From: Apostichopus japonicus
Taxonomy: Eukaryota > Echinodermata > Holothuroidea > Aspidochirotida > Stichopodidae
Length of the DNA stretch: 64,000 nucleotides
Direction: 5' to 3'
Assembly (NCBI RefSeq): GCF_037975245.1
Contig: NC_092569.1
Coordinates: 18,657,001 to 18,721,000 of the forward strand
A program made the position numbers and the translations under genes. The notes below the pieces were generated by a model. It was not told the origin of the DNA. It was given only the letters and a program-made list of their open reading frames with translations, and ran no database searches. Below are positions 45,218 to 58,860 of the stretch, one piece after another (position 1 is the first letter of the stretch; each line of letters begins with the position of its first letter).

Positions 45218-48200
45218 GTGAGTTGAGTTTAAATATAAATTTCTTTCGAAACAAAAAGTTTAACATTTCGGGTAAATGATATCAAGAAATCTTGATTTGG
45301 CAAAAACAAAGTTGACAACTTAGTCTGGAAGACTGTTCTATTTGTATTCATTGCTTCACTTAGACCGTATTGGTTCGAAATTTAATTATAAATTCCATTT
45401 TGCAAAAGACAGTACTTAGGAAGTGTCACAAACATTTGCTTCAATTGTTACATACATTATACTTTGTCGTCAGCATATAGTTTTAACTGTGACGAGGATC
45501 ATAGATCTAGCTAAACTAAATAACTATATCGACAATAACTATGACTATCCACCACCTAACGATATGATAATTGTATATTTTTATCTTTAGCACCCTTTTG
45601 GATACAAGATTTTTATGCAATAGTGTTTCAATTCGGATTAATTTAAGCAGCCTTAACTACCTTCCTAAATTCAAACTACACGCAGAATCGTTGAATTTTA
45701 ATCAGAATTTGCGTCAGTAACGGTACCATCTTTCAGTTTGTCTATTTCATCAAAAAGGGTTTCCTTCAATATGAAAACTGGTGCAATCTATCTGATAATT
45801 AAACTTTGCCAGTTTTATTTAAATAAGTATATCAAACTCAAATGTTCTCAATAATGTACTTAATACTCGGCTTAAATGGGATGAGCCGATTGAATGAGAA
45901 CTTGCATCATGTTTGGTTAGAAGTTTTGGCTGCATTGAATCAAACAACCTTTAGCAGTTCATATATTAGTTTTATTCCTTATTATACTTTACATTGGACA
46001 GTAAGGAAATTAGGATTAGTTAAAACAATTAAAATTATCAAAGAACATTACCAGTTAATATCTTAGACAGAGAAACTTGAAGATAATGCATCGTTCTCAA
46101 TAAGCTATTTGTAGCTTAAAGCAAAACCGAAGTTATACATGTCTTCCATACTAAACTATGTTATAAAAACAGATATTTGTATCTTCATTTAATTTTATTC
46201 CACCGTTTATTCATCGTTTATCACTTCATCATTTTTTTTGTAAGTATACATATTACATGGAACACCACTTTTCGAGTACATTGAAAGTATATAGCAAAAT
46301 ACTAGGGTAAAGGAAACGGAGTCGATATGGCTTAATTGAATAAATCAGGACATAAGGAAAATGCGTGTTATAACTCCACAAAAGTAACTTTATGTTTTCT
46401 AAAGCTGGAAGTTCTTAAATAGTTGAACCTTTCAATACTGATTATGAATTTGAATTTAAAGAAAAACTCATTGATTAATGGATTTCGTTCATTCCTTTTG
46501 CAATTATAAATATAGTATTTCATATGAAGTATCAAAAAGTTGTAGGGATGTCCCCTCCCGTTGTTATAACCAAAAAAGATATCCTGCTTTGAAAAAAAGG
46601 AACTGCTTCTTAAGAAACATATTTTCAAGATCTAAAATAAAAGAGGCAGTTATGGGATATTACCAAAATAAGTGCTCAATATTCTCAGTTTCAATTTTAC
46701 AAAAGCTACAAAGATCTGAATCATTTTTACCCATCAATGAAAGAAGCCTATTCGTGGTAACAATTCTATGAATAAATTTGAACTGGAAAAATTGGATTTT
46801 AGCTTCAGAGACAGTGTAATACGGCATTTAATTAATGTTGTTTGTTTATATCTCCTCTGGAAAACATTATTTTCTAAACTTTTTGAACTGTCATAAACAT
46901 TTTGGTAACACTTATTTCGTAGTTTCTCCGTTACATAAAACTGATTGAGATATTTTTAATGTTGTACATTCGTTTTAAATGTGTCATTAAGATATTGAGT
47001 CCTTTAGTTCTTCCTATATCAAATTGGTTCCCAAATAAAGACTACTTGAATTAACTTCTGTGAAACTTTTTGACAAAATTATCGGTCAATTTCATTTGGT
47101 TACAATTGTTATCGTTTTCATTTAGCATAATAATACTTTCATTGCAAATACGTTAATAGTATTATACTTATAATTATATATATGCGTTAATTGAAAAATG
47201 GTTATTTAGTGACTTCAGGTAGGTTAAAATAAAGAAACTGTAGTACATAATTGAATAAAACATGGAAGATATTTTATTTTCCAAACAATAACGAGTAATT
47301 GATTTGATCATTTCAATATTTGTATACAAGTTTTCATATCCAAATTTCCTTCACGAGGTACCGGTATGTAAGTTACCAACTCGAAGAAGTATATCCCAGT
47401 TAGTAGGGCAATGGATTTCACATCCTAGAAAAACTCTTCTTGTAACATTGCTAAAATAACTTTAAATTCCTCCTGCAAACGAATGCAAGTATATCTCCCA
47501 TTGATTGAACACAACGTTGGATATTATTGGTAAACTAGCGTGAAATTTACCCCTATAATATTATAGCAACAGTTACAACTAGTATTTTCTTGTGGCAGAT
47601 CGCACTGATAGTATGGCTTATAGATATGTCATACATCATATAACACTCCGACACGTATGACATTTTGTACTTCTTCTATGTACTTTCTGATTTGAATTCA
47701 GGTTAAACAATTGCTAATATTCTTTGTCGATGCAAGTAGTTGCTGCAACGTTTTACTTTATAGTGAATGCACAATTTTAATCCTCTAAGTTTGAATAAAC
47801 AATTTATAACAAGTTATTTTTTTGAAATGTTGTTGCAATTCTTTAAATATATGAAACAAATATATTGCTGTGTTTATATGAAAAATATATTAATTACTTC
47901 CATCTACTTAATAAGCTTTCTTATATAACGGAACGTGTAGTTACTAGAAATACGTGTTTGAGAGGTTCACGATCTTCTAATGTATTTCAACAAGAAGATA
48001 CTTGGCAATGCTAAGAATGAGTAAACCTTTCTTAAAGTTAAACATTCGATAAATAATATTTGGAATTTATTTTATTAACATCATCTCTGATAATGGTATT
48101 ACTGCTGTATATTGGCATTTTATTCGTAGTAATCTAGTATGCGTTAATTTTTCTCATCATATTTTAGGTAACGTGATCATTGCAGTCATATATTTTCGTT

Positions 48201-51200
48201 ATTACCACTTCAACTACATTTCCATTTCGTCGACTTCTACGATAAACTATCGATGTCTATTAGCAAGATTCTGATTCCAACGTTTTCGTATTTTTATACA
48301 ATATAAAACGATTTCAGAAACAAAACTTTCTTAAGAGAATTCGGTTGTTTTTAACAGTAAACACTGTCTCAATATCAAATTTCATAATTATTAAATCGTT
48401 TTAAACTCACTTTCCATTCTTTTATTACAGAATGCCCGACATACTCCCCTAGATGATATAGACAGCAAAATTCCACGTATGTATTATTTTGCCATTGATA
48501 TCCTAGCAACTTTTGTTACACTTTATAGCAAACTCTGATCGATTGTTTCAAATATATCTTATTTTGTCAAAAAAATATACATTTTTATGATATATTCTTA
48601 CCCCAATCGCATGGTTTTATCTTTATTAACATATTTTTTTGTTAACTAAAAGCTCGACGATGTTTATCAACCCCTATGGAGGTTATTTTATACAGCCTCA
48701 GTTTATTGTTCAGGAAAGAAGCAAATATTTCCGTTGTTTAGCTTGGTGACTTTTTGTTCTGTTTTGTTTTCATTTATTGATACTCATTACGAAACTAATT
48801 GTTGTCAAGTTCTAGGTTAAATGAATTTGAGCAGCTTCAAAAAATGTGAAAACACAATAATTTCATATCGTGTGGACACACAACGTTTTTGTCCATATTT
48901 ATAATGCTATGCGATAATAATGTTGATTCTTTTCCAATACTGTTATGAACATGATAACTATTATTACACCAAGAAATCAATCATGCACCACGCTGATGAG
49001 AATTTACTACAAAAATTAACATTGCATTGATCAATGTAAACGGGTTTTTTTCACGGTAGGACCGATAGAAATTATTCAAGTCGTTGCAATTTCCATTCTT
49101 CTTCATTTGTTGTGCTCCTTTATATGATAAGTCGTTTTCATTTTCTTTAAATCGCTTAAAACATTTTTAATTCTTCGCCAACAGTATTGAAGGAAATATC
49201 AGCATCATAAATGAAAACACTTGCTGTTTGTAAATAAATTGTTTAAATTTCTTTTTTATTCATGTATGGTAATGTAAAACATCTCCCTTCATAAATTACT
49301 TACTATTAATTAAGAGCTATATGAATGATTTGTTTTACAGAGTCCTATTTCTTTTACCGTGAATCCGAGTTCCCCGTAGACTGTTACGATGCTATGCACC
49401 AATGTTCCTCCTCTGTCGACAGCGGCGTCTACCTCATCAAACCCGCTGGTTATCCGGAACCATTTGAAGTTTACTGCGATAATAGCTTAGAAAATGGTGG
49501 ATGGACGGTATGCGATTTAATATTTCCTATTTCCATTTCCTTTTTTTCTTTTCTTTATATATTTTGAATAACAATATTACTAACTTTCATCATTTTGAAA
49601 ATAACGTAAAATAATAATAAAAATGGCCTTGATAACTGCCATAGTTTTAATAATTGTATGTAGATTGAGAGTGTATTATGTGTTTTTCAGTTCAACGTGT
49701 CTAGTCGATGCACAAAAAGGTAATTATTTCCGTTACTGAACCGCTGTAGGAAGATGAAATTGGCAGGTTTGGGTTAAAACAACATTTCATCTTAATGATT
49801 TTAGTTTTTGATTATGTTCGATACGAAAACAAAAGTTGAAACATTAAAAGTGAAGTTTGTTATAGCCAGGCTAATCATATTCTTTTGTTCGAAATATTGA
49901 ACTGTAATTTTGGTTTTCTTTCATGTGTGAAAAGCACTTACATATAATGAAGTGTGGATGGGCGACGAATCGTTCATATTCGAATGAATGATTAAAACCC
50001 AAATTAATTAACTTCATTAAGGAAAAAACAGCGTTAGTCGGATTGCCTAAAAATGTCTTCTTTTGAGTAACGTATGGTTAGTTTAAAATCATCATAAAAG
50101 CTGGCTCCAAATTTAAAAAACAAAAAACCATTTCTTTAAAACTTGTTACATCTGGTTTGTCAACAGGTACTGCAACGTCGACTGGATGGATCAATTGACT
50201 TTAATCGAAAATGGGAGGAATATGAGGCTGGATTTGGATTTCTCTCAAATGAGTTTTGGCTTGGAAATGATAGAATTGCATATCTAACAAACCAGAGAAC
50301 TTACCAACTTCGAATTGAAATGACAAAAGCAGATGGCTCCATGTTTAACTTGTCATACGACGACTTTCGCATCAGTGACGGCTTCAGTAACTATAAACTC
50401 GTCAGTGTCGGACAGGCTAATCTAACGTCAGGTTCGTTGTAGTTCTATACCCTTTATAGTAGTACCGTAAAAAGCAACATAGGTCGTTTGCTAATTTCTT
50501 TGACAATCAAGTGTACACAATCACTTGAATAGAAACGATAATTTGGTAGTTTGATGCAGTATTTAATATGACAACATATCAAAATTTCTTACGAAAGTGT
50601 TCAATGACTTAATATAGCAAACACATAGTATCAGAAATACAATGTTAATCAGACATACTTTGCTCAATATACCTTCCACTGAAAAATCGGGATCAAAGTT
50701 ATTTACGAACTGTTCACTAAGTTTTGATTGGAAAATCAATGTTATAAATCATCATATTCAAGAACAGACAATTTTGATCCAACCATTGCAATCCAGACTA
50801 TTGTGATATAGACTATTATGATCCAACCATACAGTTGGGCTAGTAACTTTTGTTATTGGTTTGGGAAGTTATAAATGATTTTTAAATATACGAACAGCAG
50901 ACAACAACATTAAAACAAACCATGTTAGTCTCGTAAGATTCCACAGCAACCAAGATGGAGTAGTATCTCTTCATTCACCGTTATTGCAAGTTGTTTTGTC
51001 AGCCTACATAATAACTCTATTCTCTCCTCTTTGTTAACCACCATTTACTGAATGGACTGTTGTATACGCACTAATTTATTTGTGATTTCGCTTAAATGCA
51101 TTGTTCATTGAAACAATATTTTCATGCTATGTTTTTTTTTGTGCAGACGTCAATATCACTTTGTGTCCAACCAACAAAGTGTTTGGCAACTGTACTTGTG

Positions 51201-54200
51201 AAGGCACTTGTTCTGACCCGGACGGTTGCACTAACTCCTGCAGTAGTGGATCAACAACATGTGTTTGCCCTTCTGGTTACCTGATGGACGGTGATACTTG
51301 TCAACTCATACAAGATTGTGGATGTTACCTCTCTGGGGCCAATGATGGCAGGGGAAAAGTTTTGCCGGTAAGGTTCACCCTCGTTATTTAATAACAAATG
51401 TCTAAAATATCATCAAAACTGATATTAACTTCAATAGTTGTGTTCCGTCGAACAATGTCAATGAATCATTCCCAAGCGTAAACATCGAATGCTTGATATT
51501 TTTGATATAGCACATGTTTGCATGTTAATTATACGCAATATTTGCTTTGTTCTTGTGTCATTTGATATCTTTAGTTCAAAAAGGTGTGTAATTATTTTCT
51601 TCGAGCTAGCTGGCTGTGTTTATTTGATTTTTTGTTAGTTTGGGGCAATGCTTCATTCTAATGGTGATTTAACTTTATGTACATTTAACTTACAAATGTA
51701 TATAGTTTGAAGTTAATTCATCAAAGTTTTGTTTATCAATTGCAGGAGGGAGAGGAATACATTGCTCCCAATTGTCAGAGCAGATGTTCCTGCAGTAATG
51801 GTCAGTTAGATTGCGATGACAGCTATCAGTGCCACCCTAACGCAATCTGTGAAGAAAGAGACGATCTCTTGCAGTGTTACTGTAATGCAGGGTACACGGG
51901 AAACGGTTTGTTATGTACAAGGCTAGGACCACCTTCAGACTGCCAAGAAATATACGAAAGTGGAGAGAGAGATAATGGTATTTACCAAATCAAGCCAACC
52001 TCTTGGACTGGTTCGCCTTTCGACGTTTACTGTAACATGACGGAAGAAGGAGGTTGGACGGTAAGGTGCAGCCTTTTTTTTAATTTAATTTGAGTAGTAA
52101 ATAACGCATAACCAATTGGTATGCCTCTATTTCTAACTGTTAATGTGTTACCTGAATCATGATCGGCGGCGAGGAAATAAGAATAATTTAAAGATGAGTC
52201 AGTTGCTGAATGAACATAAAAGGAGCAGACAGAATAGATATGTGATATTTTTTTATATATGGAGAGAGTTTGACTGTATGTTTCAAGTATTCTTGGGGGT
52301 CTAGTTACTGGTAGTTCACGTTTGACAATAAAGAAAGAATGGTTGTAATGTTTTGTCACATTTCTGTCCAAGCTTTTAATATCGACTACGTTTCTGTCAT
52401 ATTACAGGTTTTTCAGCGTCATATTGACGGATCTCAAGATTTCTTCCTTTACTGGGATAATTACAAACAAGGTTTCGGTAGTCTTACCAACAACTTCTGG
52501 TTAGGCAATGACAAGATATACAGCTTCACGAACCAACGACGTTATCAACTGAGAGTAGATTTAGTAAATAGCAACGGGGTGCCATATTTTGCTAAATACG
52601 ACTTTTTTCGTATCAACGACGAAAATGACAACTACAGACTCCAACTTGGTAGTTATCGGTCCGAAAGCAATGCAGGTAAGTCTCTAAGATACGCAATTGT
52701 ATTAAGGGATATCAATGTTGCTGACAATGTAAATGTTAAAAGTGCTACAGAGGTCTTGACAATTTCTAGTTGTAAACATCAAATTAGTATATACTTGTTG
52801 AGGCTGACTTAATTGTGTCAGATGAACCGTTCTCCTGGAAATATATTGTAGTCGTTAATTAGCTTCATCTTTACTACTTTTGTTTTCATTATAAAGTTGT
52901 TGTTGAATTGACATTGGAATGTGATAATTTGAACGTACGCTTAGCTCTTATTATATTTTATATACGATGTCTTAACCAAATGCAAACCTGCATTTACATT
53001 TTTGTAACTCGATGGATTCATAGATTTTGAAGAAGACCAAAGACATTATACAAATCATTTAGCAGGAATGCATTAGCCATGAAACTGTAAACTGTGGTTA
53101 CTATGGATAACAATTTTCCGCTGGTTTGACAAACTTCATGTGTCTTCCCCCTATTATACAATACAATGCATTCAATGATAAACAGTCAACACCGTTTCAC
53201 CTTTACATACCTTTATACTCGGAACAAATCTCAACACGTCTGATTCAGAAAGAGACAGTTTAGGCAAAATTGAAAGTATGAGTATATTAAGCTTGTTTAT
53301 ATAGTAGCTAATGTTTATGTTCTAAGTGACTGTCTTGTTAATGAAGAAACAATCAAAATAAGGAAGGAAGTTTTTCTGATAAAGTCTGTTAGTTGACCAA
53401 ACGGAAACAACAAAATATATATTTCTGTGCTACATACAGCATTTGTTTGAAAAAAGATCAACATATGTTCACGCTGGGAAAATTAGTCAAAATAAATAAT
53501 AAATTACGTCTGTTTTATAGTTCCGTGCAATTCTAAAACCAATGACACGTTTACACTTTCACTGTCAAAGCATTTAGAAATTACATATTAAAGAAATAAG
53601 TTACTTTACCGCAAGCAATACTAGAACATATTCGTTTGACGGAGCACAGTGCATTCAGAGAGAATGACAATTAAAAAGTAGATACCAAAACACCATACCA
53701 TAAGCCCGCATATCATCATTCAAATGGATTCAAATATTTATGATATCATAATTTGAAAAGATTGTTCATAAACTGAAATATTTATAGATGAAAGATACGA
53801 AACATCAACAAGTAGATAAAATATTCACCATTTCAAATTATTTCCAATGCTAACTGAAGGCTTAATTGTGATACAAAATATTAGTTTGTTCTCTTATTCC
53901 GCGGTACTTACCCAGCCCCTTTCTCACAACTACATACCAAAAACGCTGCAGATGTAGTTCAATTATACTCTAAAAGAGATCCATCTGCAACGTGGTGGCC
54001 AATCTCCCACCGCCCCCCCCCCCTCCTCTCCCTCCGTAAATCAGACAAGGTTACTGATATTCCGTTCCTAGCAAATTTAATTTCTCCGCGGTTCTTGATA
54101 TTCACATATAACAATATGGATGATATTGTCTTTAACTAAAATTTGGTACATACGTATAAAATGTAAGCTAACTTTATTTTATCACCTCTGTTTGCTGCAG

Positions 54201-54448
54201 GAGACAGTCTTACTAATAATCACAACCAACAATTCTCCACACGTGACCGTGATAACGATGCTTGGGGTAGCAACTGTGCAACGCAAAATACTTATTATGG
54301 TCACCTTTATAACGGTGCGTGGTGGTACAATGTTTGTGGTTACTCTTTTCTCAACTCACCATATGGCCGGAACAGTTTTTATTGGTATCATCTACCTTCC
54401 GGTAATTACAACATCAAATTTTCCGAGATGAAACTACTTCGGGTATGA
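45134..54448 (+). CDS. Copy D: secreted FReD-TIL-EGF-FReD protein (537 aa)
   Basis: Exons 45134-45217, 48431-48476, 49341-49507, 50167-50431, 51147-51367, 51746-52060, 52408-52675, 54201-54448; all open and in phase. Domain order as copy B. FReD2 diverges most here: SLTNNHNQQFSTRDRDND, a Tyr-poor loop without the extra Cys pair (NCATQNTYYGHLYNGAWWY), then NVCGYSFLNSPYG where B and C have CAHSSLNSPYG, and a final KLLRV. Exon 4 uses donor GTTCGT. Intron 1 is the longest (3.2 kb) because of a LINE insertion. Confidence 0.88.
46195..46824 (-). mobile_element. LINE ORF2 3' fragment in intron 1 of copy D
   Basis: Same fragment as in copy C. CATTTAATT flanks both sides (46186-46194, 46825-46833) and the unfilled site is intact in copy B (about 9115-9125) and in E, which marks a clean insertion. 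Decoded on the - strand it gives YNFLILHMKYYIYNCK and related tail motifs. Confidence 0.7.
48431..48476 (+). CDS. Copy D exon 2: linker micro-exon
   Basis: 46 nt encoding NARHTPLDDIDSKIP plus one base. Confidence 0.8.
49341..49507 (+). CDS. Copy D exon 3: FReD1 subdomain A
   Basis: 167 nt; FPVDCYDAMHQCSSSVDSG to ENGGWT. Confidence 0.9.
50167..50431 (+). CDS. Copy D exon 4: FReD1 subdomain B
   Basis: 265 nt, phase 0 to 1, translation as copy B; donor GTTCGT. Confidence 0.9.
51147..51367 (+). CDS. Copy D exon 5: TIL domain
   Basis: 221 nt; variants CEGTCSDPDGC and CQLIQDCGCY, all Cys kept. Confidence 0.88.
51746..52060 (+). CDS. Copy D exon 6: TILa/VWC + EGF-like + FReD2 subdomain A
   Basis: 315 nt; variants TRLGPPSDC and NMTEEGGWT. 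Confidence 0.92.
52408..52675 (+). CDS. Copy D exon 7: FReD2 subdomain B
   Basis: 268 nt, protein the same as copies B and C by eye. Confidence 0.92.
54201..54448 (+). CDS. Copy D exon 8: FReD2 subdomain P, divergent loop
   Basis: 248 nt to TGA at 54446-54448; keeps [11 protein letters not shown] and GAWWY. The loop has only two adjacent Tyr plus one more. Confidence 0.92.
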
Positions 54449-55113
54449 TGGCTAGTCTGCCTATACTTAACAGGAAAGAATCGTATAAATTAATAACGCT
54501 CGTTAACGATTCACTTAATTTGTGATTCTCTGCGGCTAATGTTTGACAAAAACAGCTAGAATATGTTATAACAAGATGCATAATGTACGGTAGTGATCTA
54601 GAAGACGGCTGTTCTACTGTTTGCAAGAAGACACAGATAATTTATTTTTTGAGGCTGGTGTTTAAGAAAAAGTATAAAAAATAATATGGTATGCATATTT
54701 AGCTTAATGGTATTTAGTTACATACTGGAATTTCAATAAAACTCTGTTTTAAGTAAACTAATTTCGCTCTGTATTTTGGAAAGAAAATATGATTGCTTTA
54801 TTCAACCTAAATGACATTGAAAGGTATTTCGGCTATATTGGTTGATTATCAAGAAATCTCCATAGTTAATGTTATGTATGCCTAGTCTTAATTGTAGTGG
54901 ATTTCACGACTCAGAAATAAAGAATAATATACTATGTTTTAATTATTGGTAACTACTTTACGGAATAGTTAATTATGGTACTTGATGGCTTTGACCAATC
55001 GGTTACTGTTTTTCCGATATTTTTTACACGTGCTTGCATGTTTATACTACTGCGTGTATCTTTTTTCTCTTTGTGTTGATTAAGAGTGACCTAAACATAA
55101 AATTATGAATAAA
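54449..55113 (+). terminator. Copy D 3' UTR with AATAAA signals
   Basis: AATAAA at 54916-54921 and 55108-55113, the second in the conserved block. Confidence 0.5.
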
Positions 55114-55116
55114 GAG

Positions 55117-55697
55117 AAAATGTTTATCAAACTTGGTCTAATCGTTTCATTTTAATAAATATGTAGAGCTTCACACCTTGCGTGATGCGAGCAGTTAAAA
55201 CTCAATGAAATAGAAATAAAACACAAATGGCTTGCAAATATTGATCGGCCTATTTATAAATAGTATTATGACAAAATATAAGTAATCGGTAGTAAGTATT
55301 TAATATTTAACCAAACTTCGTGTATAATAGTTTGAAAGAAGATCGTCCGCACCTCTAACTCATCTTTCACAATAGATCACTTATTGCTCACAATATCGTG
55401 TTTATCAAAAATGTTTATCAAACTTCTCGTTTCATTTTAATAAATATGTAGAGCTTTACACTGGAGTGATGCGAGTAGTTAAAACTCAATTGAATACAAA
55501 TAAACCACAGAATCTGACAAAAATGGCAAACCTTGAACCGCTTATTAACAACTAGTATTATGGTAACATATAAGTAATCGGTAGTAAGTATTTAATGTTT
55601 AACAAAACTACGTTTAGAATAATTTAAAAGGAGAACGTCCGCACCTCTAACTCAACTATAACCATAGATCACATGTTGCTCACAATATCGCTTAGGT
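55117..55697. repeat. Tandem duplication of a 290-bp spacer segment (D-E)
   Basis: Two diverged copies, 55117-55406 and 55407-55697, each beginning AAAATGTTTATCAAACTT and ending in CACAATATCG. Other spacers have one copy. Confidence 0.75.
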
Positions 55698-55932
55698 CTG
55701 TTAAAGCGAGCTAAATAGATGCAATTGCTGTTACTGCAAGGACATATAAAGACATAATGGTGCTGAAAACTGCTCACTGTTAAGTGAGATTACAGTGAGT
55801 ATTCAAACTGATTAAGACCATTAAACTGTCCCAGCCTCCTACGTTAAAATATTTACATCGCCACGGTACCCTGAACAACCAATTACTCACGATGAAGTAT
55901 AGGCACGGAATCAACACAAGTTGACTACATTG

Positions 55933-56237
55933 CAACTGATTCACAAAGGAATTACAGTAACTATTGTACATCTAAAGTTTTGTACCACAGTAAAAACTGG
56001 ATCGTGCTGATAAATATGATAAATCGGTAGCATTTGCTATGAGGATTACAGTAAGACCTGAGGATATGTGTAATCCCAAAATTCCGAACAACTGAATTTC
56101 TTGGAATTACATTTATCCTCATTTCTTACTGTAATCCTAATATCACATGATACCGATTTTAGAACGATCCAGATTTTCCTTTGGTACAAAACTGTAAGAT
56201 TGATATTAGTAACTCTGTTTTCTGCGTGTATCGGGTG
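55933..56237. mobile_element. 305-bp foldback (MITE-like) element in the D-E spacer
   Basis: Imperfect inverted repeat over most of its length (GGATTACAGTAAG pairs with CTTACTGTAATCC; GTTTTGTACC pairs with GGTACAAAAC). TACATTG flanks both sides (55926-55932 and 56238-56244), while copy B has one such site, so this is an insertion with a 7-bp target duplication. No ORF. Confidence 0.7.
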
Positions 56238-56579
56238 TACATTGACAATCTCCGCTGCTGAAGTACTAGCCCCATCCCACTCCCCGGGAACAAAATAGTA
56301 CATTCTGAAGAACAATTAGACCGTTGCTACTAACCGGTCTCTGTTTCAGCAACAACAAAAAACACACGGTTAAGTTGCTTACTAATTTTACAATTTCGGT
56401 GCCATTGAAAAGGTAGTCTACACCCTCGCAACTTGACCTGTATTTGGAAGACACTTTTTCATGAAGGTTAATCTGTTTAGAAGATGTCATAAGATGTATA
56501 AAAAAAAAATCATTTTTTCAACCCTCAACCCAACAACAGTCTTCTGCTCTTACGACAGCTTTCCGGTTTTGCATAGAAT

Positions 56580-56815
56580 GAAACTGGTGTTTGATCTCAG
56601 GTTAAGTTAAATATAGGCATCGGCCCCATCTAAGGAACATATACCACAGTTTGTAGAGCACATGGATATCTTGGAGACCCAAGTTTAAGTCCTGTTTTAG
56701 CCAATATCGCATGTGCTCTCTGTGAGTATATACATTCACAACGCACTTTCGTTTCATGAATTGAAGCAGAAGCTATAGGTTTAAATTCACGTTTTTTTTT
56801 TTTGTTTTTTTTTAT
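56580..56815 (+). repeat. tRNA-derived SINE-like segment (D-E spacer)
   Basis: A-box-like CAGTTTGTAGAGCACATGG at about 56647-56665, B-box-like AAGTTTAAGTCCTG at about 56681-56694, T-rich tract at about 56790-56812. Confidence 0.4.
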
Positions 56816-57894
56816 AAAGTTTTATTTGTTGTCACGAGGCACACCGCTGGACAGAGCTTCATAATGTCAACATTGAGAGATGATTCCATAAAATTGTGTA
56901 TTGCTCTTTCAAGTGGCCCATGCTGTTTAGGTGTGCTGATTTACCTTACTTTACTGATATTTGTTTGAGAACAACCAGCTTCACACGTGAAATGTTTACT
57001 TGAAAGGCTAAGAAACGTGTGAAATAGTCGTCATGAGGGGAATCTGCAGTTATACTTTCTTGTCACTGAAGCTTCCATTTCCAGAAAAAAATAAAAGAAT
57101 ACATGTTATGATATGTTTTACGTTGTTTCTTCTTGTTTCTCTCTATCTTTTTTAGTTAAGTAGCACATTCCGCTGCGATACGTCACTATCTGAGCTTAAA
57201 TTAAACTTAAGCAATTCGAGTGAGAAAAGAACACAAGAACACGAAAACTTGTTGTTAAGCATAGAGTAAACCCGTATCGCATCCAGTATACCAAAATGAA
57301 GCAAACCAAAGATGGCAAAGCTGGATACATAATAGAAAACGAAAAATTTGCAATTGTGCATGGAATATCACATTACAAATAATTTATGCAACAAGTATTA
57401 TATATATATATATATAAATAGTATACTTCGTATCAGTGTCATAAAAAAATGTTCTCATAACGACAATTAATCAAAGTAAATTTAATAAAGATTCACTAGA
57501 TTCCTGTACCTATCAATCAAAAGGAATATTCCGTTTGCAAGAAACAAAAACAAAAATAAAGAAACACATATGATCGCGTTTAGCATAGCTTGTAACAATA
57601 ATCAACTTTAAAGGAGAAATACATTAAAACACGGATTATTTGGTTCATGGCTATTCGAATCCAATACCCAACATTAATAATTCTTTATGTCTTGTACGTG
57701 TATTGAGATGTAATTTATGAACATATTTCTACATGAAAACTTAGCATCGAATCACATTTTCTTGTTAAAGTAAAGTTAAAATATAATGTAATGTTATACA
57801 GTAACATAGTACCATTGTACTTTTATTTCTTGCATAAATATATCTGAGAATCCGATCATACGTACCTGACTAGCGTTCCATATTAAAACATGAG
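56816..57894. other. D-E spacer, middle
   Basis: Unit sequence like 4690-5690 with a short (AT)n near 57400. No gene seen. Confidence 0.45.
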
Positions 57895-58181
57895 TATGCT
57901 TTGATACTTGAAAAGAGCATCTGGTTACTGACATCACAGCAGTCTATTGAAGAGTTATCTTACGTTGCGGTGCTCACAGTCTAACATAACTCCATAGTGG
58001 TGTTGCTTTGGCAATGACAGTATCGCTTGGCAGATTCATAAACTTAAGGATGCCCTGCATGGTAGCTGATGGTCGGGTTGGGCTTTGGGAATTATCGGTA
58101 AAAGCAACATATTGAATTCTGTACTTATTTATCATGGTCATAGCTACTATACCTAGTAACTGTATTCATTACACTTTGTAA
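57895..58181 (+). pseudogene. Decayed ORF of unknown family, internally deleted (D-E spacer)
   Basis: Retains the first part (GVALAMTVSLGRF-like) and the tail after AATATCGG/ATTATCGG, but the central PRENVGAVKYYFF part is deleted at about 58091. Confidence 0.4.
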
Positions 58182-58489
58182 CCAAAATATTAAACGTCTG
58201 TTAAATATGTTCAACGAAACACAAATAATATGTTCAATATTGTTGCCTCATTTGCACAATCATAAATTGAGATATCAATGTAACTTCCCAATGTCAATTT
58301 CGTATGTAGCTTCTTCTAACTAGCCATGCATTACTCAAAGCATCCGTATCTGACATTACTTTTGTTCTTTGTACTATTTTGGTGTTTCAATCCTCCTTCG
58401 CAAACAAATAATACTGGTATCGAAACATCTGGTCTTTTAATTTGTAAATATTTTTAAAATACATTTTATTTCCCACAAACTACTCTCAA

Positions 58490-58860
58490 TCATCGCATAT
58501 GCATTATGATCATTTATACTTCTGAAAACATATAGCTGTGTAAAGTCGTGGTCCATGTTATAACTAGTGTAACGCTAGTATTACCTTTTATGTCACTGAG
58601 GTATAATATTCAGTTTTAGTTAGATTGAGCAAAAGATAGTTCACCTTGAAGGTAACATTGAAAACCGCTTGATACCCCGGTAGCGTGTATACATCGAGCT
58701 GAGATATATAGATCACAGATGCCATCTTTACTCTGTTTGACAAATATCTAAGAAGGTTTCGGCAGAAAATAACCTGGGCATGGCTACTAATACAAGATCT
58801 TTCACTGATAGATAAACTCTCTTCCTCAGTCCCATTACCTTGCACATGTTTAAACGATGA
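58490..58860 (-). pseudogene. Decayed minus-strand ORF of unknown family (D-E spacer)
   Basis: The longest uninterrupted run of this family: MQGNGTEEESLSISERSC, HAQVIFCRNLLRYLSNRVK, ISQLDVYTLPGYQAVFNVT and FKVNYLLL. The downstream DHDAYA/PPALMPTLGKE part is largely deleted here. Confidence 0.35.

Noticed and set aside
56101-56315. Overlapping open frames on both strands at the D-E foldback
   Set aside because: They arise from the inverted repeat of the MITE-like element and have no counterpart in other units.
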